NCBI RefSeq assembly: GCF_023277745.1
Contig: NZ_CP086322.1
Location: 3,534,001-3,598,000 of the forward strand
DNA: 64,000 bases
Direction of reading: 5' to 3'
Origin: Streptomyces halobius
Lineage (GTDB): Bacteria > Actinomycetota > Actinomycetes > Streptomycetales > Streptomycetaceae
Shown: positions 1 through 7,612 of the stretch, one piece after another
How the letters are laid out: each line of letters opens with the position of its first letter
How positions within the stretch are numbered: position 1 is the stretch's first letter
Notes under the pieces: model-generated
Databases searched by the model: none
What the model was told of the DNA's origin: nothing
Seen by the model: only the letters and a program-made list of their open reading frames with translations
Position numbers and translations under genes: made by a program

Positions 1-358
1 CGACGGCGCCCAGGACGAGCGCCGCGGTCAGTGGCAGGTCCGGGATGACCAGGTGGGCCGCGTGGCCGACCACCACGGTCGCGAAGAGGACATAGCCGAC
101 CGACAGCAGCGCCACCGGCCGCACATTGGCCCGCAGGTCCAGATACGAGCTGTCCAGGGCCGCGGTGTGCAGCAGGGGCGGCAGCAGCAGCGGCAGCACG
201 ATGTGCGGATCGAGGGTGTAGTCCGGGACGCCGGGGATGAAGGAGGCCGCCAGTCCGGCGGCGACCAGCAGCAGCGGCGCCGGCACCGGCGTACGCCGCG
301 CCACCCCGGCGACCGCCGCACTCCCCGCGACCAGCAGCAACAGCGGCACCACAGTCAT
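1..358 (-). CDS. Cation/proton antiporter (CPA1-type), N-terminal part only
   Basis: The gene reads leftward and is cut by the window edge, so only about 119 N-terminal residues are visible. It starts at ATG 358-356. The visible part is almost wholly hydrophobic: a first membrane helix beginning at the start codon, a second around residues 25-40, then a conserved-looking stretch with LPLLLPPLLHTAALDSS followed by LDLRAN. That segment is typical of the N-terminal half of NhaP/CPA1 sodium-proton antiporters, which exchange H+ for Na+ or K+ across the cytoplasmic membrane. The family call rests on this partial sequence. It is divergent from the zinc-finger gene at 417, with 58 bp between the two starts. 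Confidence 0.7.
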   Translation of the reverse strand, partial: MTVVPLLLLVAGSAAVAGVARRTPVPAPLLLVAAGLAASFIPGVPDYTLDPHIVLPLLLPPLLHTAALDSSYLDLRANVRPVALLSVGYVLFATVVVGHAAHLVIPDLPLTAALVLGAV

Positions 359-416
359 CGGCCCGCCCCGTCCGCTCGTTCTTCACCATCCGTCCCTGCG
401 ATCTAACCTGGCGATC

Positions 417-677
417 ATGAGCGAGTGCACGCACGTTCTCGACCTCCCGCGCGCCGAGCCGGCCCCGCTGAGCACCACCTGCCCGGAATGCCTGGCCGTC
501 GGCAGCCATCCGGTGCAGCTGCGGCTGTGCCTGGTCTGCGGCCATGTCGGCTGCTGCGACTCCTCCCCGTACCGGCACGCGACCGCGCACTACCAGGAGA
601 CCGGCCACCCGGTGATGCGGTCGTTCGAACCGGGCGCCTCCTGGCGCTGGTGCTTCGTCGACGAGCTCCTGGTGTGA
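417..677 (+). CDS. UBP-type zinc-finger protein
   Basis: A small protein of 86 residues consisting of almost nothing but a ubiquitin-hydrolase-like (UBP) zinc finger. It shows C4-T-H6, the CPEC pair near residue 21, CLVCGHVGCC near residues 38-47, then H-A-T-A-H and a final GH before the W-R-W-C segment. In eukaryotes the domain binds ubiquitin C-termini. Bacterial stand-alone copies are common in actinobacteria and their role is unknown. The start ATG 417 was chosen because it directly precedes the conserved SECTH motif; the longer in-frame extension upstream has no family-like sequence. The last 18 bp, including the stop codon, are exactly duplicated downstream. Confidence 0.85.
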   Translation: MSECTHVLDLPRAEPAPLSTTCPECLAVGSHPVQLRLCLVCGHVGCCDSSPYRHATAHYQETGHPVMRSFEPGASWRWCFVDELLV

Positions 678-695
678 GACGAGCTCCTGGTGTGA
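660..695. repeat. 18-bp perfect tandem duplication over a stop codon
   Basis: GACGAGCTCCTGGTGTGA occurs twice head to tail (660-677 and 678-695). The first copy supplies the last five codons and stop of the zinc-finger gene; the second is a non-coding echo in the same frame. It looks like a recent slippage duplication. Confidence 0.95.
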
Positions 696-727
696 GGCGC
701 TTCCGGACACCCCTTTAGCCTTGCGGC

Positions 728-1228
728 ATGATTCGCGCAGCGACCCCCGGCGACGTCCCCGTCATCCTCGCCATGATCGGCGAACTGGCCGCCTACGAAC
801 GCGCCCCCGAGGCCGCCCGGGCCACCGAGCCCCAGCTGAAGGAGGCCCTCTTCGGCGACCAGCCGGCGGCCTTCGCGCTCATCGCGGAGGCGGACGGAGA
901 GGCGGATGCCGCGCCGGTGGGCTTCGCCCTGTGGTTCCGGAACTTCTCGACCTGGACGGGCACGCACGGTGTCTATCTGGAGGACCTGTACGTACGGCCC
1001 GAGGCGCGCGGCGACGGCCACGGCAAGGCGCTGCTGGCGGCCCTCGCGGAGATCTGTGCGACCCGCGGCTACGATCGTTTCGAGTGGTCAGTCCTGGATT
1101 GGAATGAACCGTCCATCGGTTTTTACCGGTCGATCGGCGCTCAGCCCATGGACGGATGGACGGTCTTCCGGCTCACTGGAGATGCGCTCCACACACTCGC
1201 CGGCTCCGCGCGCGTCAACGGAGCGTAA
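728..1228 (+). CDS. GNAT family N-acetyltransferase, SSAT-like
   Basis: A 166-residue single-domain GNAT acetyltransferase that would transfer acetyl from acetyl-CoA to an amine. The N-terminal IRAATPGDVPVILAMI, the IxELAxYE-like helix (IGELAAYE) and the RPEARGDGHGKALL acetyl-CoA loop (motif A, around residues 90-102) are visible. So is the VLDWNEPSIGFYRSIGA motif B near residues 122-138, where the Tyr is the usual general acid. The overall pattern resembles the spermidine/spermine or thialysine acetyltransferase (SSAT) branch, but the substrate cannot be fixed from sequence. It stands alone, downstream of the zinc-finger gene in the same direction. Confidence 0.85.
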   Translation: MIRAATPGDVPVILAMIGELAAYERAPEAARATEPQLKEALFGDQPAAFALIAEADGEADAAPVGFALWFRNFSTWTGTHGVYLEDLYVRPEARGDGHGKALLAALAEICATRGYDRFEWSVLDWNEPSIGFYRSIGAQPMDGWTVFRLTGDALHTLAGSARVNGA

Positions 1229-1542
1229 TCGATACGGATTTGATAGTGCACACCCCTACCCACAGTGTGTGCCCGCGGTTTTACCATCAGTGACATCGAC
1301 GAGCGGTGACGATGTCCGTCGACCGTGGGCAGGATGGTGGTCCGGAGGGGGCCCTGCTCCTTCCGGGCGACACCGGCCCGCAGATCGCGATAGCGTCACA
1401 GCGAACCATGAGCTGCGCCGGATCGTTCTCCCTTCATCCGGAGAGGAAACCGGAGCAGAAGACGACCGGCGCGGCTGTCGCGCACCACTCGAACTGTTCA
1501 CGCATACCAGCTCAACCAGCTTGTGCCACCTTGGAGGTGAGG
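1229..1542. other. Non-coding leader upstream of rshA-sigH
   Basis: About 310 bp without a convincing gene. In S. coelicolor the homologous interval carries several stress- and development-dependent sigH promoters, one of them under BldD control. I can see short dyads such as TAGTGCACACC and two GTGAC boxes at 1289 and 1306, but no promoter that I can assign with confidence. Confidence 0.4.
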
Positions 1543-1956
1543 GTGTCCCAGATCGCAGGCGAGCCCGGGTCGCAGGACTTCGTGGAAGTCCGACTGCCCG
1601 CTGCGGGTGCCTACCTGTCCGTGCTGCGTACGGCCACGGCCGGACTCGCAGCCCGCTTGGACTTCACCCTTGACGAGATCGAGGATCTGCGTATCGCGGT
1701 CGACGAAGCCTGCGCGATCCTGCTGCAACAGGCCGTCCCCGGCAGCGTGCTCAGCTGCGTCTTCCGCCTCATCGACGACGCACTGCAGGTGACCGTCTCG
1801 GCACCGACGACCGACGGCCGCGCCCCCGAGCGCGACACCTTCGCCTGGACGGTGCTCTCCGCACTGGCCGGCAAGGTCGACTCCACCGTCGCCGAGGACC
1901 GTACGGTCACCATCAGCCTTTACAAGGAGCGCGGCGCCGGTCCCGGACCGTCATGA
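1543..1956 (+). CDS. rshA: Anti-sigma factor RshA (PrsH/UshX), SpoIIAB/RsbW-like
   Basis: A 137-residue serine-kinase-like anti-sigma factor that binds and silences the SigH sigma factor encoded 16 bp downstream. A degenerate HATPase_c domain spans most of the protein. LDFTLDEIEDLRIAVDEAC (about residues 45-63) carries the N-box DEAC typical of RsbW-type kinases; later glycine-rich motifs are short. GTG 1543 was chosen because GGAGG lies 5 bp upstream (1533-1537); the upstream open frame to 1306 lacks family sequence. Gene order anti-sigma then sigma is the same as in S. coelicolor, where RshA controls the osmotic and developmental response. Identification therefore rests on both sequence and synteny. 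Confidence 0.9.
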   Translation: MSQIAGEPGSQDFVEVRLPAAGAYLSVLRTATAGLAARLDFTLDEIEDLRIAVDEACAILLQQAVPGSVLSCVFRLIDDALQVTVSAPTTDGRAPERDTFAWTVLSALAGKVDSTVAEDRTVTISLYKERGAGPGPS

Positions 1957-1972
1957 CCGAACAGGGGGCCCC

Positions 1973-2959
1973 GTGAAAGATCTCGAACGCGGCGCGCGGA
2001 TGGCGCCCGGTGTGACCATCCCCGACCAGCAGGCCCGCCCGCATCCGGTGGGCCCAGACGACCACGGCGGCCGGTTGGACGCGGCGGAGCAGGCAGAGCG
2101 GGCAGACCACATGGACCAGAGCGAGCAGCAGGGGCAGCAGGCGCAGCGGCACGATCCGCCGGCCCCCGAACAGAAGCCGAACGAGGCTCAGCATGTCCCG
2201 GATCCGCATGACCGCAGCGGCGCCCGGTCGCTCTTCCACGAGCTGCGCACGCTTCCCGAGGGTTCTCCGGAGCGCGCGGAGCTGCGGAACACGCTCGTCC
2301 GGATGCATCTCCCGCTGGTCGAGCATCTGGCCCGCCGCTTCCGCAACCGCGGCGAGCCCCTCGACGACCTGACCCAGGTCGCCACCATCGGGCTGATCAA
2401 GTCGGTGGACCGCTTCGACCCGGAGCGCGGGGTGGAGTTCTCCACCTACGCCACCCCGACCGTCGTCGGCGAGATCAAGCGGCACTTCCGCGACAAGGGC
2501 TGGGCGGTCCGCGTCCCGCGTCGCCTCCAGGAGCTGCGGCTGTCGCTGACGACCGCGACCGCCGAGCTCTCCCAGCGGCACGGCCGTGCCCCCACGGTCC
2601 ATGAGCTGGCCGAGCACATCGGGATCTCCGAGGAGGAGGTCCTGGAGGGCCTGGAGTCGGCCAACGCGTACAGCACACTCTCGCTGGACGTCCCGGACAC
2701 CGACGACGAGTCCCCCGCCGTCGCCGACACCCTCGGCGCGGAGGACGAGGCGCTGGAGGGTGTGGAGTACCGCGAGTCCCTCAAGCCGCTGCTGGAGGAC
2801 CTCCCGCCGCGCGAGAAGAAGATCCTGCTGCTGCGCTTCTTCGGCAACATGACGCAGTCGCAGATCGCCCAGGAGGTCGGCATCTCCCAGATGCATGTCT
2901 CGCGGCTGCTGGCGCGCACCCTCGCCCAACTGCGCGACAAACTGCTCGTCGAGGAATAG
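1973..2959 (+). CDS. sigH: Sigma factor SigH (SigB/SigF-type)
   Basis: A 328-residue stress sigma factor of the SigB/SigF group. The first 80 residues or so form a Gln/His/Asp-rich, poorly structured extension. Region 2 follows from about residue 105 (MHLPLVEHLARRF, DDLTQVATIGLIKSVDRFD, FSTYATPTVVGEIKRHFRDK), with region 3 at ELSQRHGRAPTV and region 4 near the end with the helix-turn-helix MTQSQIAQEVGISQMHVSRLL. In S. coelicolor SigH is made as several isoforms from alternative starts and proteolysis, and directs osmotic-stress and sporulation-septation genes. Here GTG 1973 gives the long form and an internal ATG at about codon 47 could give a shorter one. It lies 16 bp after rshA, so the two are probably co-transcribed. 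Confidence 0.95.
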   Translation: MKDLERGARMAPGVTIPDQQARPHPVGPDDHGGRLDAAEQAERADHMDQSEQQGQQAQRHDPPAPEQKPNEAQHVPDPHDRSGARSLFHELRTLPEGSPERAELRNTLVRMHLPLVEHLARRFRNRGEPLDDLTQVATIGLIKSVDRFDPERGVEFSTYATPTVVGEIKRHFRDKGWAVRVPRRLQELRLSLTTATAELSQRHGRAPTVHELAEHIGISEEEVLEGLESANAYSTLSLDVPDTDDESPAVADTLGAEDEALEGVEYRESLKPLLEDLPPREKKILLLRFFGNMTQSQIAQEVGISQMHVSRLLARTLAQLRDKLLVEE

Positions 2960-2985
2960 AGGAACAACGGCGGGACGACCGGGGA

Positions 2986-3039
2986 GCGAACCCGGCGTCG
3001 CCGGGTTCGCGGCCGGGCGGGGTCCTTACGGGCCCCGCC
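2986..3039. terminator. Double hairpin terminator between sigH and the convergent gene
   Basis: A perfect 11-bp stem with a GTC loop (GCGAACCCGGC / GCCGGGTTCGC, 2986-3010) is followed by a second stem GGCGGGG / CCCCGCC (3016-3039) that touches the stop codon of the opposite-strand gene. It probably terminates both converging transcripts. Confidence 0.75.
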
Positions 3040-3509
3040 TACTCCGTTTCCCGGGGCCCGATGCCCAGCGCCTCGGTGGCCGTCGGGTTGACCAGCAGCA
3101 CGAGCACGACCAGCGCGGCCACCGCCAGTCCGGCCCCGGCCGCGATCAGCACGCCGCCGCCCTTGACGAGTGTCCAGGCCACCGGCAGCGCCACGATCTG
3201 GGTGATCAACGAGGGACCCCGGCTCCAGCGCCGGCGCAGCCACAGCCCGCGTGCGGCGACCAGCGGCAGCGCGGCCAGGGCCAGGATCGTCAGCCCGCCC
3301 ATCTCCGCCTGCCGGGGACTGTCCGGCGAACCGGCCAGTCCCATGATCAGCATGTAGGCGCCCATGGCGGCCAGCGCCAGCCCTTCGACGGCGGTGAGCG
3401 CCGCGGCGGCGCTCAGCCGGGCAGGTCGCGGGTCGGCCGGCGCGGTGGTCGGGGCCACGGCGGGGGTGCCGGTGGCGCGGGACGCGGACTGCTTCTGCTT
3501 GCTGCTCAC
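3039..3509 (-). CDS. Small integral membrane protein, function unknown
   Basis: A 156-residue protein with an Ala/Pro/Thr-rich cytoplasmic N-terminus of about 30 residues. Four predicted membrane helices follow (LSAAAALTAVEGLALAAM..., GGLTILALAALPLVAARGLWL, SLITQIVALPVAWTLV, LIAAGAGLAVAALVVLVLLV), then a short tail. The GTG start at 3509 is the best available in frame; the reading frame continues further upstream but then runs through the dagK promoter region. A gene of this kind sits between sigH and the diacylglycerol kinase in S. coelicolor. No catalytic motif is visible and I do not assign a function. Confidence 0.75.
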   Translation of the reverse strand: MSSKQKQSASRATGTPAVAPTTAPADPRPARLSAAAALTAVEGLALAAMGAYMLIMGLAGSPDSPRQAEMGGLTILALAALPLVAARGLWLRRRWSRGPSLITQIVALPVAWTLVKGGGVLIAAGAGLAVAALVVLVLLVNPTATEALGIGPRETE

Positions 3510-3606
3510 CCGGGAAAGGGTAGCGGCGACGCTGTCGATCACCGGGCCACCCCGGAGACGGACCGTGGATCGAATGGGGTACCTGCGGGTAGGTAGGCTG
3601 CTGCAC

Positions 3607-4590
3607 ATGCGCGCACTTCTCGTGGTCAATCCCGCAGCAACCACCACCAGTGCCCGCACCCGTGACGTACTCACGCACGCGCTCGCCAGTGACCTCACAC
3701 TGGAGGTCGCCGAGACGAGATACCGCGGGCACGCCCGTGACCTGGCCCAACAGGCGGCCGAGGACGGCAGGACCGAACTGGTCGTGGCACTCGGCGGCGA
3801 CGGCACGGTCAACGAAGTCGTCAACGGTCTGCTGACGAACGGCCCCGATCCGGACTCGCACCCCCGGCTGGCGGTTGTCCCCGGCGGCTCCACCAATGTC
3901 TTCGCCCGCGCCCTCGGGCTGCCCAACGACGTCGTCGAGGCGACCGGCGCCCTCCTGGACGCGCTGCGCGACGGCACCGAGCGCACCGTGGGCCTGGGAC
4001 TGGCCTCGGGCACCCCGGGCACCGACGACGAGGGCGTCCCGGCCCGCTGGTTCACGTTCTGCGCGGGCTTCGGTTTCGACGCGGGCGTCGTCGGCCGCGT
4101 CGAGCAGCAGCGCGAACGCGGCAAGCGTTCGACCCACGCCCTGTACGTGCGACAGGTCGTGCGGCAGTTCATGGGCGAGGCGAACCGTCGGCACGGCACC
4201 ATCACCCTCGAACGGCCGGGCGCCACCGAGGGCTCCACCGAGGTCGTCGAGGGCCTCGCGATGGCCATAATCTGCAACACCGCCCCCTGGACCTACCTGG
4301 GCAATCGCCCGGTCTACCCGTCCCCCGGCGCGTCCTTCGACGACGCCCTGGACCTCTTCGCCCTGAGCAAGCTCTCGTACCCGGCGGCGGCCCGATACGC
4401 GGCACAACTGCTGACGTCAACCGCCGACCGCGGCCCCCATGGCAAGCACGCGGTGTCCCTGCGCGATCTGACGGACTTCACCTTGCAATCACAGGTGCTA
4501 CTGCCCTTTCAGATGGACGGCGATCACCTGGGACTGCGGACGAGTGTGACGTTCACAGGCGTTCGCCGTGCACTGCGTGTGATTGTGTGA
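3607..4590 (+). CDS. Diacylglycerol kinase family lipid kinase
   Basis: A 327-residue soluble lipid kinase of the DAGK_cat family (YegS/DgkB-like) that would phosphorylate diacylglycerol or a related lipid from ATP at the inner face of the membrane. The catalytic domain begins at once with ALLVVNPAA; VVALGGDGTVNEVVNGLL (about residues 58-75) is the nucleotide-binding GGDGT motif, and VPGGSTNVFARALGLP the second conserved block. The C-terminal half has the usual all-beta lipid-binding domain (FCAGFGFDAGVV, PFQMDGDHLG). ATG 3607 is preferred to an in-frame ATG at 3574 because conserved sequence starts there. It is divergent from the membrane protein gene at 3509. Confidence 0.92.
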   Translation: MRALLVVNPAATTTSARTRDVLTHALASDLTLEVAETRYRGHARDLAQQAAEDGRTELVVALGGDGTVNEVVNGLLTNGPDPDSHPRLAVVPGGSTNVFARALGLPNDVVEATGALLDALRDGTERTVGLGLASGTPGTDDEGVPARWFTFCAGFGFDAGVVGRVEQQRERGKRSTHALYVRQVVRQFMGEANRRHGTITLERPGATEGSTEVVEGLAMAIICNTAPWTYLGNRPVYPSPGASFDDALDLFALSKLSYPAAARYAAQLLTSTADRGPHGKHAVSLRDLTDFTLQSQVLLPFQMDGDHLGLRTSVTFTGVRRALRVIV

Positions 4591-4910
4591 GCAGTAGGGC
4601 CTAAAGTCCTTTCACTCGAACGTTTAGGCTGACTTCCACCCCCTGGAATGACGGCTGTGAGCTAGGCGACACCAAGGAATCAAAAAAAACTTTCCGCAAG
4701 GGGTTGTATCCGCCGCCGAGGTTTGCGAGTCTCTTCATGGCGATCGGGACGGCCGCTTCACCGGCCCCCTTGAGAGCCCGAATCCTCCTCATTCCACAGG
4801 ACCGCCCCAGTTCGTTCACAACTGGGTTACGGGCCTTCACTTGTGGAGGGATTCGTGAAAGCGTTCACATTCACAAGCACGTTCCCGTTACACGAGGAGA
4901 TGGAGCAGCC
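4591..4910 (+). promoter_or_regulatory. Long non-coding leader/promoter region of wblE
   Basis: About 320 bp without a gene. It has an unusually A-rich patch (an eight-A run near 4682) in otherwise GC-rich DNA. Close to the gene is an array of TTCAC/GTGAA elements (GTGAAAGCGTTCAC at 4855-4868, then further TTCAC copies) just before the ribosome-binding GAGGAG. Two GGAAT motifs (4645, 4676) resemble SigR -35 boxes, but neither has GTT at 18-19 bp, so I do not call a SigR promoter. Confidence 0.45.
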
Positions 4911-5168
4911 ATGGACTGGCGTCACCGCGCCGTTTGCCGCGAAGAAGACCCCGAGCTCTTCTTCCCTATCGGCAACACCGGTCCTGCGCTGCTGCAGATC
5001 GAGGAAGCCAAGGCTGTCTGCCGCCGCTGCCCCGTCATGGAGCAGTGCCTGCAGTGGGCGCTTGAGTCCGGTCAGGACTCCGGCGTCTGGGGCGGTCTGA
5101 GCGAGGACGAGCGCCGCGCCATGAAGCGCCGTGCGGCTCGTAACCGGGCGCGCAACGCCAGCGCCTGA
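4911..5168 (+). CDS. wblE: WhiB-like iron-sulfur regulator WblE
   Basis: An 85-residue WhiB-family protein. The four cluster-ligand cysteines are C9, C37, C40 and C46 (AVC...VCRRCPVMEQC), followed by the GVWGG turn near residue 58 and a basic Arg/Lys-rich C-terminus that contacts DNA. Wbl proteins hold an NO- and O2-sensitive 4Fe-4S cluster and usually act by binding region 4 of the principal sigma factor. The sequence and the position next to dagK and the sensor kinase match WblE of S. coelicolor, a near-universal actinobacterial Wbl (WhiB1-like). ATG 4911 has GAGGAG upstream. The long leader suggests complex control. Confidence 0.95.
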   Translation: MDWRHRAVCREEDPELFFPIGNTGPALLQIEEAKAVCRRCPVMEQCLQWALESGQDSGVWGGLSEDERRAMKRRAARNRARNASA

Positions 5169-5269
5169 GCCAGACACCCCGTGGCCCCCGAGCCGCAGCG
5201 CGCAGTACCCCCGATGCTTCCCCAGAGCGGCATTGCCTGGGCGGTCATGGCATCGCGATATGAGCTTTG

Positions 5270-5296
5270 AGCCCCGGACCAGATGGGTCCGGGGCT
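5270..5296 (+). terminator. Rho-independent terminator after wblE
   Basis: The hairpin AGCCCCGGACC-agatg-GGTCCGGGGCT (11-bp perfect stem) is followed by a T-rich tail TGTTGCTGTTC. It lies between wblE and the convergent sensor-kinase gene. Confidence 0.85.
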
Positions 5297-5408
5297 TGTT
5301 GCTGTTCAGGGCGGGTGCGGGGGGGGGCGTCCCGGTGCAGCGTTCCACTGGCGCGCTTCCGGTGCCACCGCTCCGCACTCCTCCCGCGCCGCTTCTCAAT
5401 GCCGCTTC

Positions 5409-6893
5409 TCAGTGCTGCTGCTTCTCGGGGCGGACGGGGACGTCGAGGATCACCTGGGTGCCACGCTCGGGCGCCCGCACCATGTCGAACTTCCCGCCCA
5501 ACTCCCCCTCCACCAGGGTCCGTACGATCTGCAGCCCCAGGTTCCCGGCACGCTGCGGATCGAATTCCTCGGGCAGGCCGTGGCCGTCGTCCTGGACGGT
5601 CACCAGCAGCCGCGGCTCCGTACGGCTGCCGCCGCGCACCGCGCCGACCTCGACCGTGCCGTGCTCCCCCGGGGCGAAGGCATGCTCCAGGGCGTTCTGC
5701 AGGATTTCGGTGAGCACCATCGACAGCGGGGTGGCGACCTCGGCGTCCAGGATGCCGAAGCGGCCGGTGCGGCGGGTGGTCACCTTGCCCGGGGCGATCT
5801 CCGCGACCATGGCCAGCACCCGGTCGGCGATCTCGTCGAACTCGACCCGCTCATCGAGGTTCTGGGAGAGCGTCTCGTGCACGATCGCGATCGAACCGAC
5901 CCTGCGTACGGCCTCGTTGAGGGCTTCGCGGCCCTGTTCGGAGTCCATCCGGCGGGCCTGGAGCCGGAGCAGCGCCGCAACGGTCTGCAGGTTGTTCTTC
6001 ACCCGGTGGTGGATCTCCCGGATGGTGGCGTCCTTGGTGATCAGCTCGCGCTCCCGGCGGCGGAGCTCGGTCACATCGCGCAGCAGCACGAGCGAACCGA
6101 TGTGCGTCCCCTTGGGCTTGAGGGGAATGGCGCGCAACTGGATGACGCCGTCGTTGCCCTCGACCTCGAACTCCCGTGGCGCCCAGCCGCTGGCGAGCTT
6201 GACCAGGGCCTCGTCCACCGGGCCGCGGGCCGGCGCGAGTTCGGCGGTGGCCTGACCGAGGTGGTGGCCCACCAGGTCGGCGGCGAGACCGAGCCGGTGG
6301 TAGGCGGAGAGCGCGTTGGGGCTGGCGTACTGGACGACGCCGTCGGCGTCGAGCCGGATCAGCCCGTCGCCGGCGCGCGGCGAGGCGTCCATGTCGACCT
6401 GCTGGCCGGGGAAGGGAAACGATCCTGCGGCGATCATCTGGGCGAGGTCGGAGGCGCTCTGCAGGTAGGTGAGCTCCAGCCGGCTGGGGGTCCGTACGGT
6501 CAGCAGGTTGGTGTTGCGGGCGATCACGCCGAGCACCCGGCCCTCGCGGCGCACCGGGATGGACTCCACGCGTACCGGCACCTCCTCGCGCCACTCCGGG
6601 TCGCCCTCGCGGACGATCCGGCCCTCGTCGAGGGCGGAGTCCAGCATCGGGCGACGTCCTCGCGGCACGAGGTGGCCGACCATGTCGTCCTGGTAGGAGG
6701 TGGGTCCGGTGTTGGGACGCATCTGGGCGACCGACACATATCGGGTGCCGTCGAGCGTGGGGACCCACAGGACGAGATCGGCGAAGGACAGGTCGGAGAG
6801 CAGCTGCCACTCCGAGACCAGCAGATGCAGCCACTCCAGGTCGGAGTCGCTGAGAGCGGTGTGCTGGCGTACGAGGTCGTTCATGGAGGGCAC
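5409..6893 (-). CDS. PdtaS-like sensor histidine kinase (GAF-PAS-HisKA_2)
   Basis: A 494-residue soluble histidine kinase. The N-terminal half holds a GAF-like sensor (residues about 10-150) and a PAS domain (about 175-280, DGLIRLDADGVVQYASPNAL). Then come the HisKA_2 dimerisation box REIHHRVKNNLQTVAALLRLQARR with the phospho-accepting His, and an HATPase domain with LTEILQNALEHAF and DDGHGLPEEF. This is the architecture of mycobacterial PdtaS, whose partner is an ANTAR antiterminator encoded elsewhere; no response regulator is adjacent here. It has no membrane helices, so the sensor is cytoplasmic. Start GTG 6893 and ATG 6884 are both possible; neither has a good ribosome-binding site. A DasR-like operator sits 64 bp upstream. 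Confidence 0.9.
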   Translation of the reverse strand: MPSMNDLVRQHTALSDSDLEWLHLLVSEWQLLSDLSFADLVLWVPTLDGTRYVSVAQMRPNTGPTSYQDDMVGHLVPRGRRPMLDSALDEGRIVREGDPEWREEVPVRVESIPVRREGRVLGVIARNTNLLTVRTPSRLELTYLQSASDLAQMIAAGSFPFPGQQVDMDASPRAGDGLIRLDADGVVQYASPNALSAYHRLGLAADLVGHHLGQATAELAPARGPVDEALVKLASGWAPREFEVEGNDGVIQLRAIPLKPKGTHIGSLVLLRDVTELRRRERELITKDATIREIHHRVKNNLQTVAALLRLQARRMDSEQGREALNEAVRRVGSIAIVHETLSQNLDERVEFDEIADRVLAMVAEIAPGKVTTRRTGRFGILDAEVATPLSMVLTEILQNALEHAFAPGEHGTVEVGAVRGGSRTEPRLLVTVQDDGHGLPEEFDPQRAGNLGLQIVRTLVEGELGGKFDMVRAPERGTQVILDVPVRPEKQQH

Positions 6894-6956
6894 GTATGGG
6901 AGCCTACCGGCGTACGGTGTACTTGTTGTGCCTGCGCGAGCATGGACAGATCAGAA

Positions 6957-6968
6957 TGGTCTAGTCCA
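6957..6968. promoter_or_regulatory. Candidate DasR site (dre) upstream of the sensor kinase
   Basis: TGGTCTAGTCCA differs at one position from the symmetric dre core TGGTCTAGACCA, and flanking AA/GA fits the extended consensus loosely. It is 64 bp upstream of the kinase start. The match is as good as the sites at nagB and dasA in this window. Confidence 0.55.
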
Positions 6969-7520
6969 GAATTGCCTGGTGTGGCAACTTCTGGGAATCG
7001 CCCCAGACTCCGATCCTCCGCTCTCCCCGCACAGGGGAGCGGAACGAGGCCGAAAGCGCTCTCTGCCCTGACTGCGCCGAGGCCTCCGATCGACCGGCCC
7101 CAGGACGGGACCGTGCCCCTACCGCACATGGGGACACATCCCGCCCGGAAACGGGCCGGCCGATGTCAGCTCCGGGCTGCGGTGCCGGACAGGTTGAGGG
7201 TCCTGTCCCGGCGCCGCGGCCCGCGGGTGCTTCCGGGGCTCGCCAGGCTCACCACGGTCTCTCGATCCGATTCCCGCGCCGCGATTCCGCGCGTGGCTCC
7301 CGCGCCGTGGTTTCCGCGCCGTGATCCCCTCGCCTCGGCTCCCGCGCCGTAGTTTCCGCGCCTCGACTCTGACGCCTCGACTTTCGCACCACGGCTCCGC
7401 ACTGTGATTCCCGCGACTCGACTCCCGACGCCCGCGCCGCGATTCCCTCGCCTCTTCGCGCCACGGTTTCCGCGCCTCGGGGGCCGCGCCTCGGGGGCCG
7501 TCACGGCTTAGGGCCCCGCG
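6969..7520. repeat. Gene-free spacer with degenerate tandem repeats
   Basis: No gene is credible here. From about 7230 to 7505 the DNA is a degenerate array of units around TCCCGCGCCGTGGTTTCCG and CGCCTCGACT, each roughly 16-20 bp with drift. The opposite strand is open and would give an RRGN/RGNRGA-rich polypeptide, but its composition follows the repeats and it has no ribosome-binding site, so I do not call it. Confidence 0.6.
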
Positions 7521-7585
7521 ATGGGAATACCGCCCCGGCCCGCCGCGTTGGGGCCTGCAAGGGGCGCATGCGACCCTTAAGGGTT
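7521..7585. repeat. Dispersed ~60-bp element, copy 1 (3' of a TetR gene)
   Basis: Starting at GGGAATACC and running through GCCGCGTTGGGGCCTGC and AAGGGGCGC to the palindrome CCCTTAAGGG. A second copy with only a handful of differences lies at 39114-39175, also just 3' of a TetR gene in the same orientation. Confidence 0.8.
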
Positions 7586-7612
7586 CCGCCCGACTACCCC
7601 CTAGGGGTCGCG

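Noticed and set aside
4645..4705. GGAAT motifs upstream of wblE as SigR promoters
   Set aside because: Neither has GTT at 18-19 bp (the second has GTT only after 22 bp), so they fail the consensus that the sigR promoter itself matches exactly.
7166..7504. Minus-strand frame giving an RRGN/RGNRGA-rich protein
   Set aside because: Its sequence follows degenerate tandem DNA repeats, it has no ribosome-binding site and no steady codon bias, so it is treated as a repeat spacer.
7230..7505. CRISPR array in the repeat spacer
   Set aside because: Units are 16-20 bp, contiguous and drifting, with no constant repeat plus unique spacer pattern and no cas genes.
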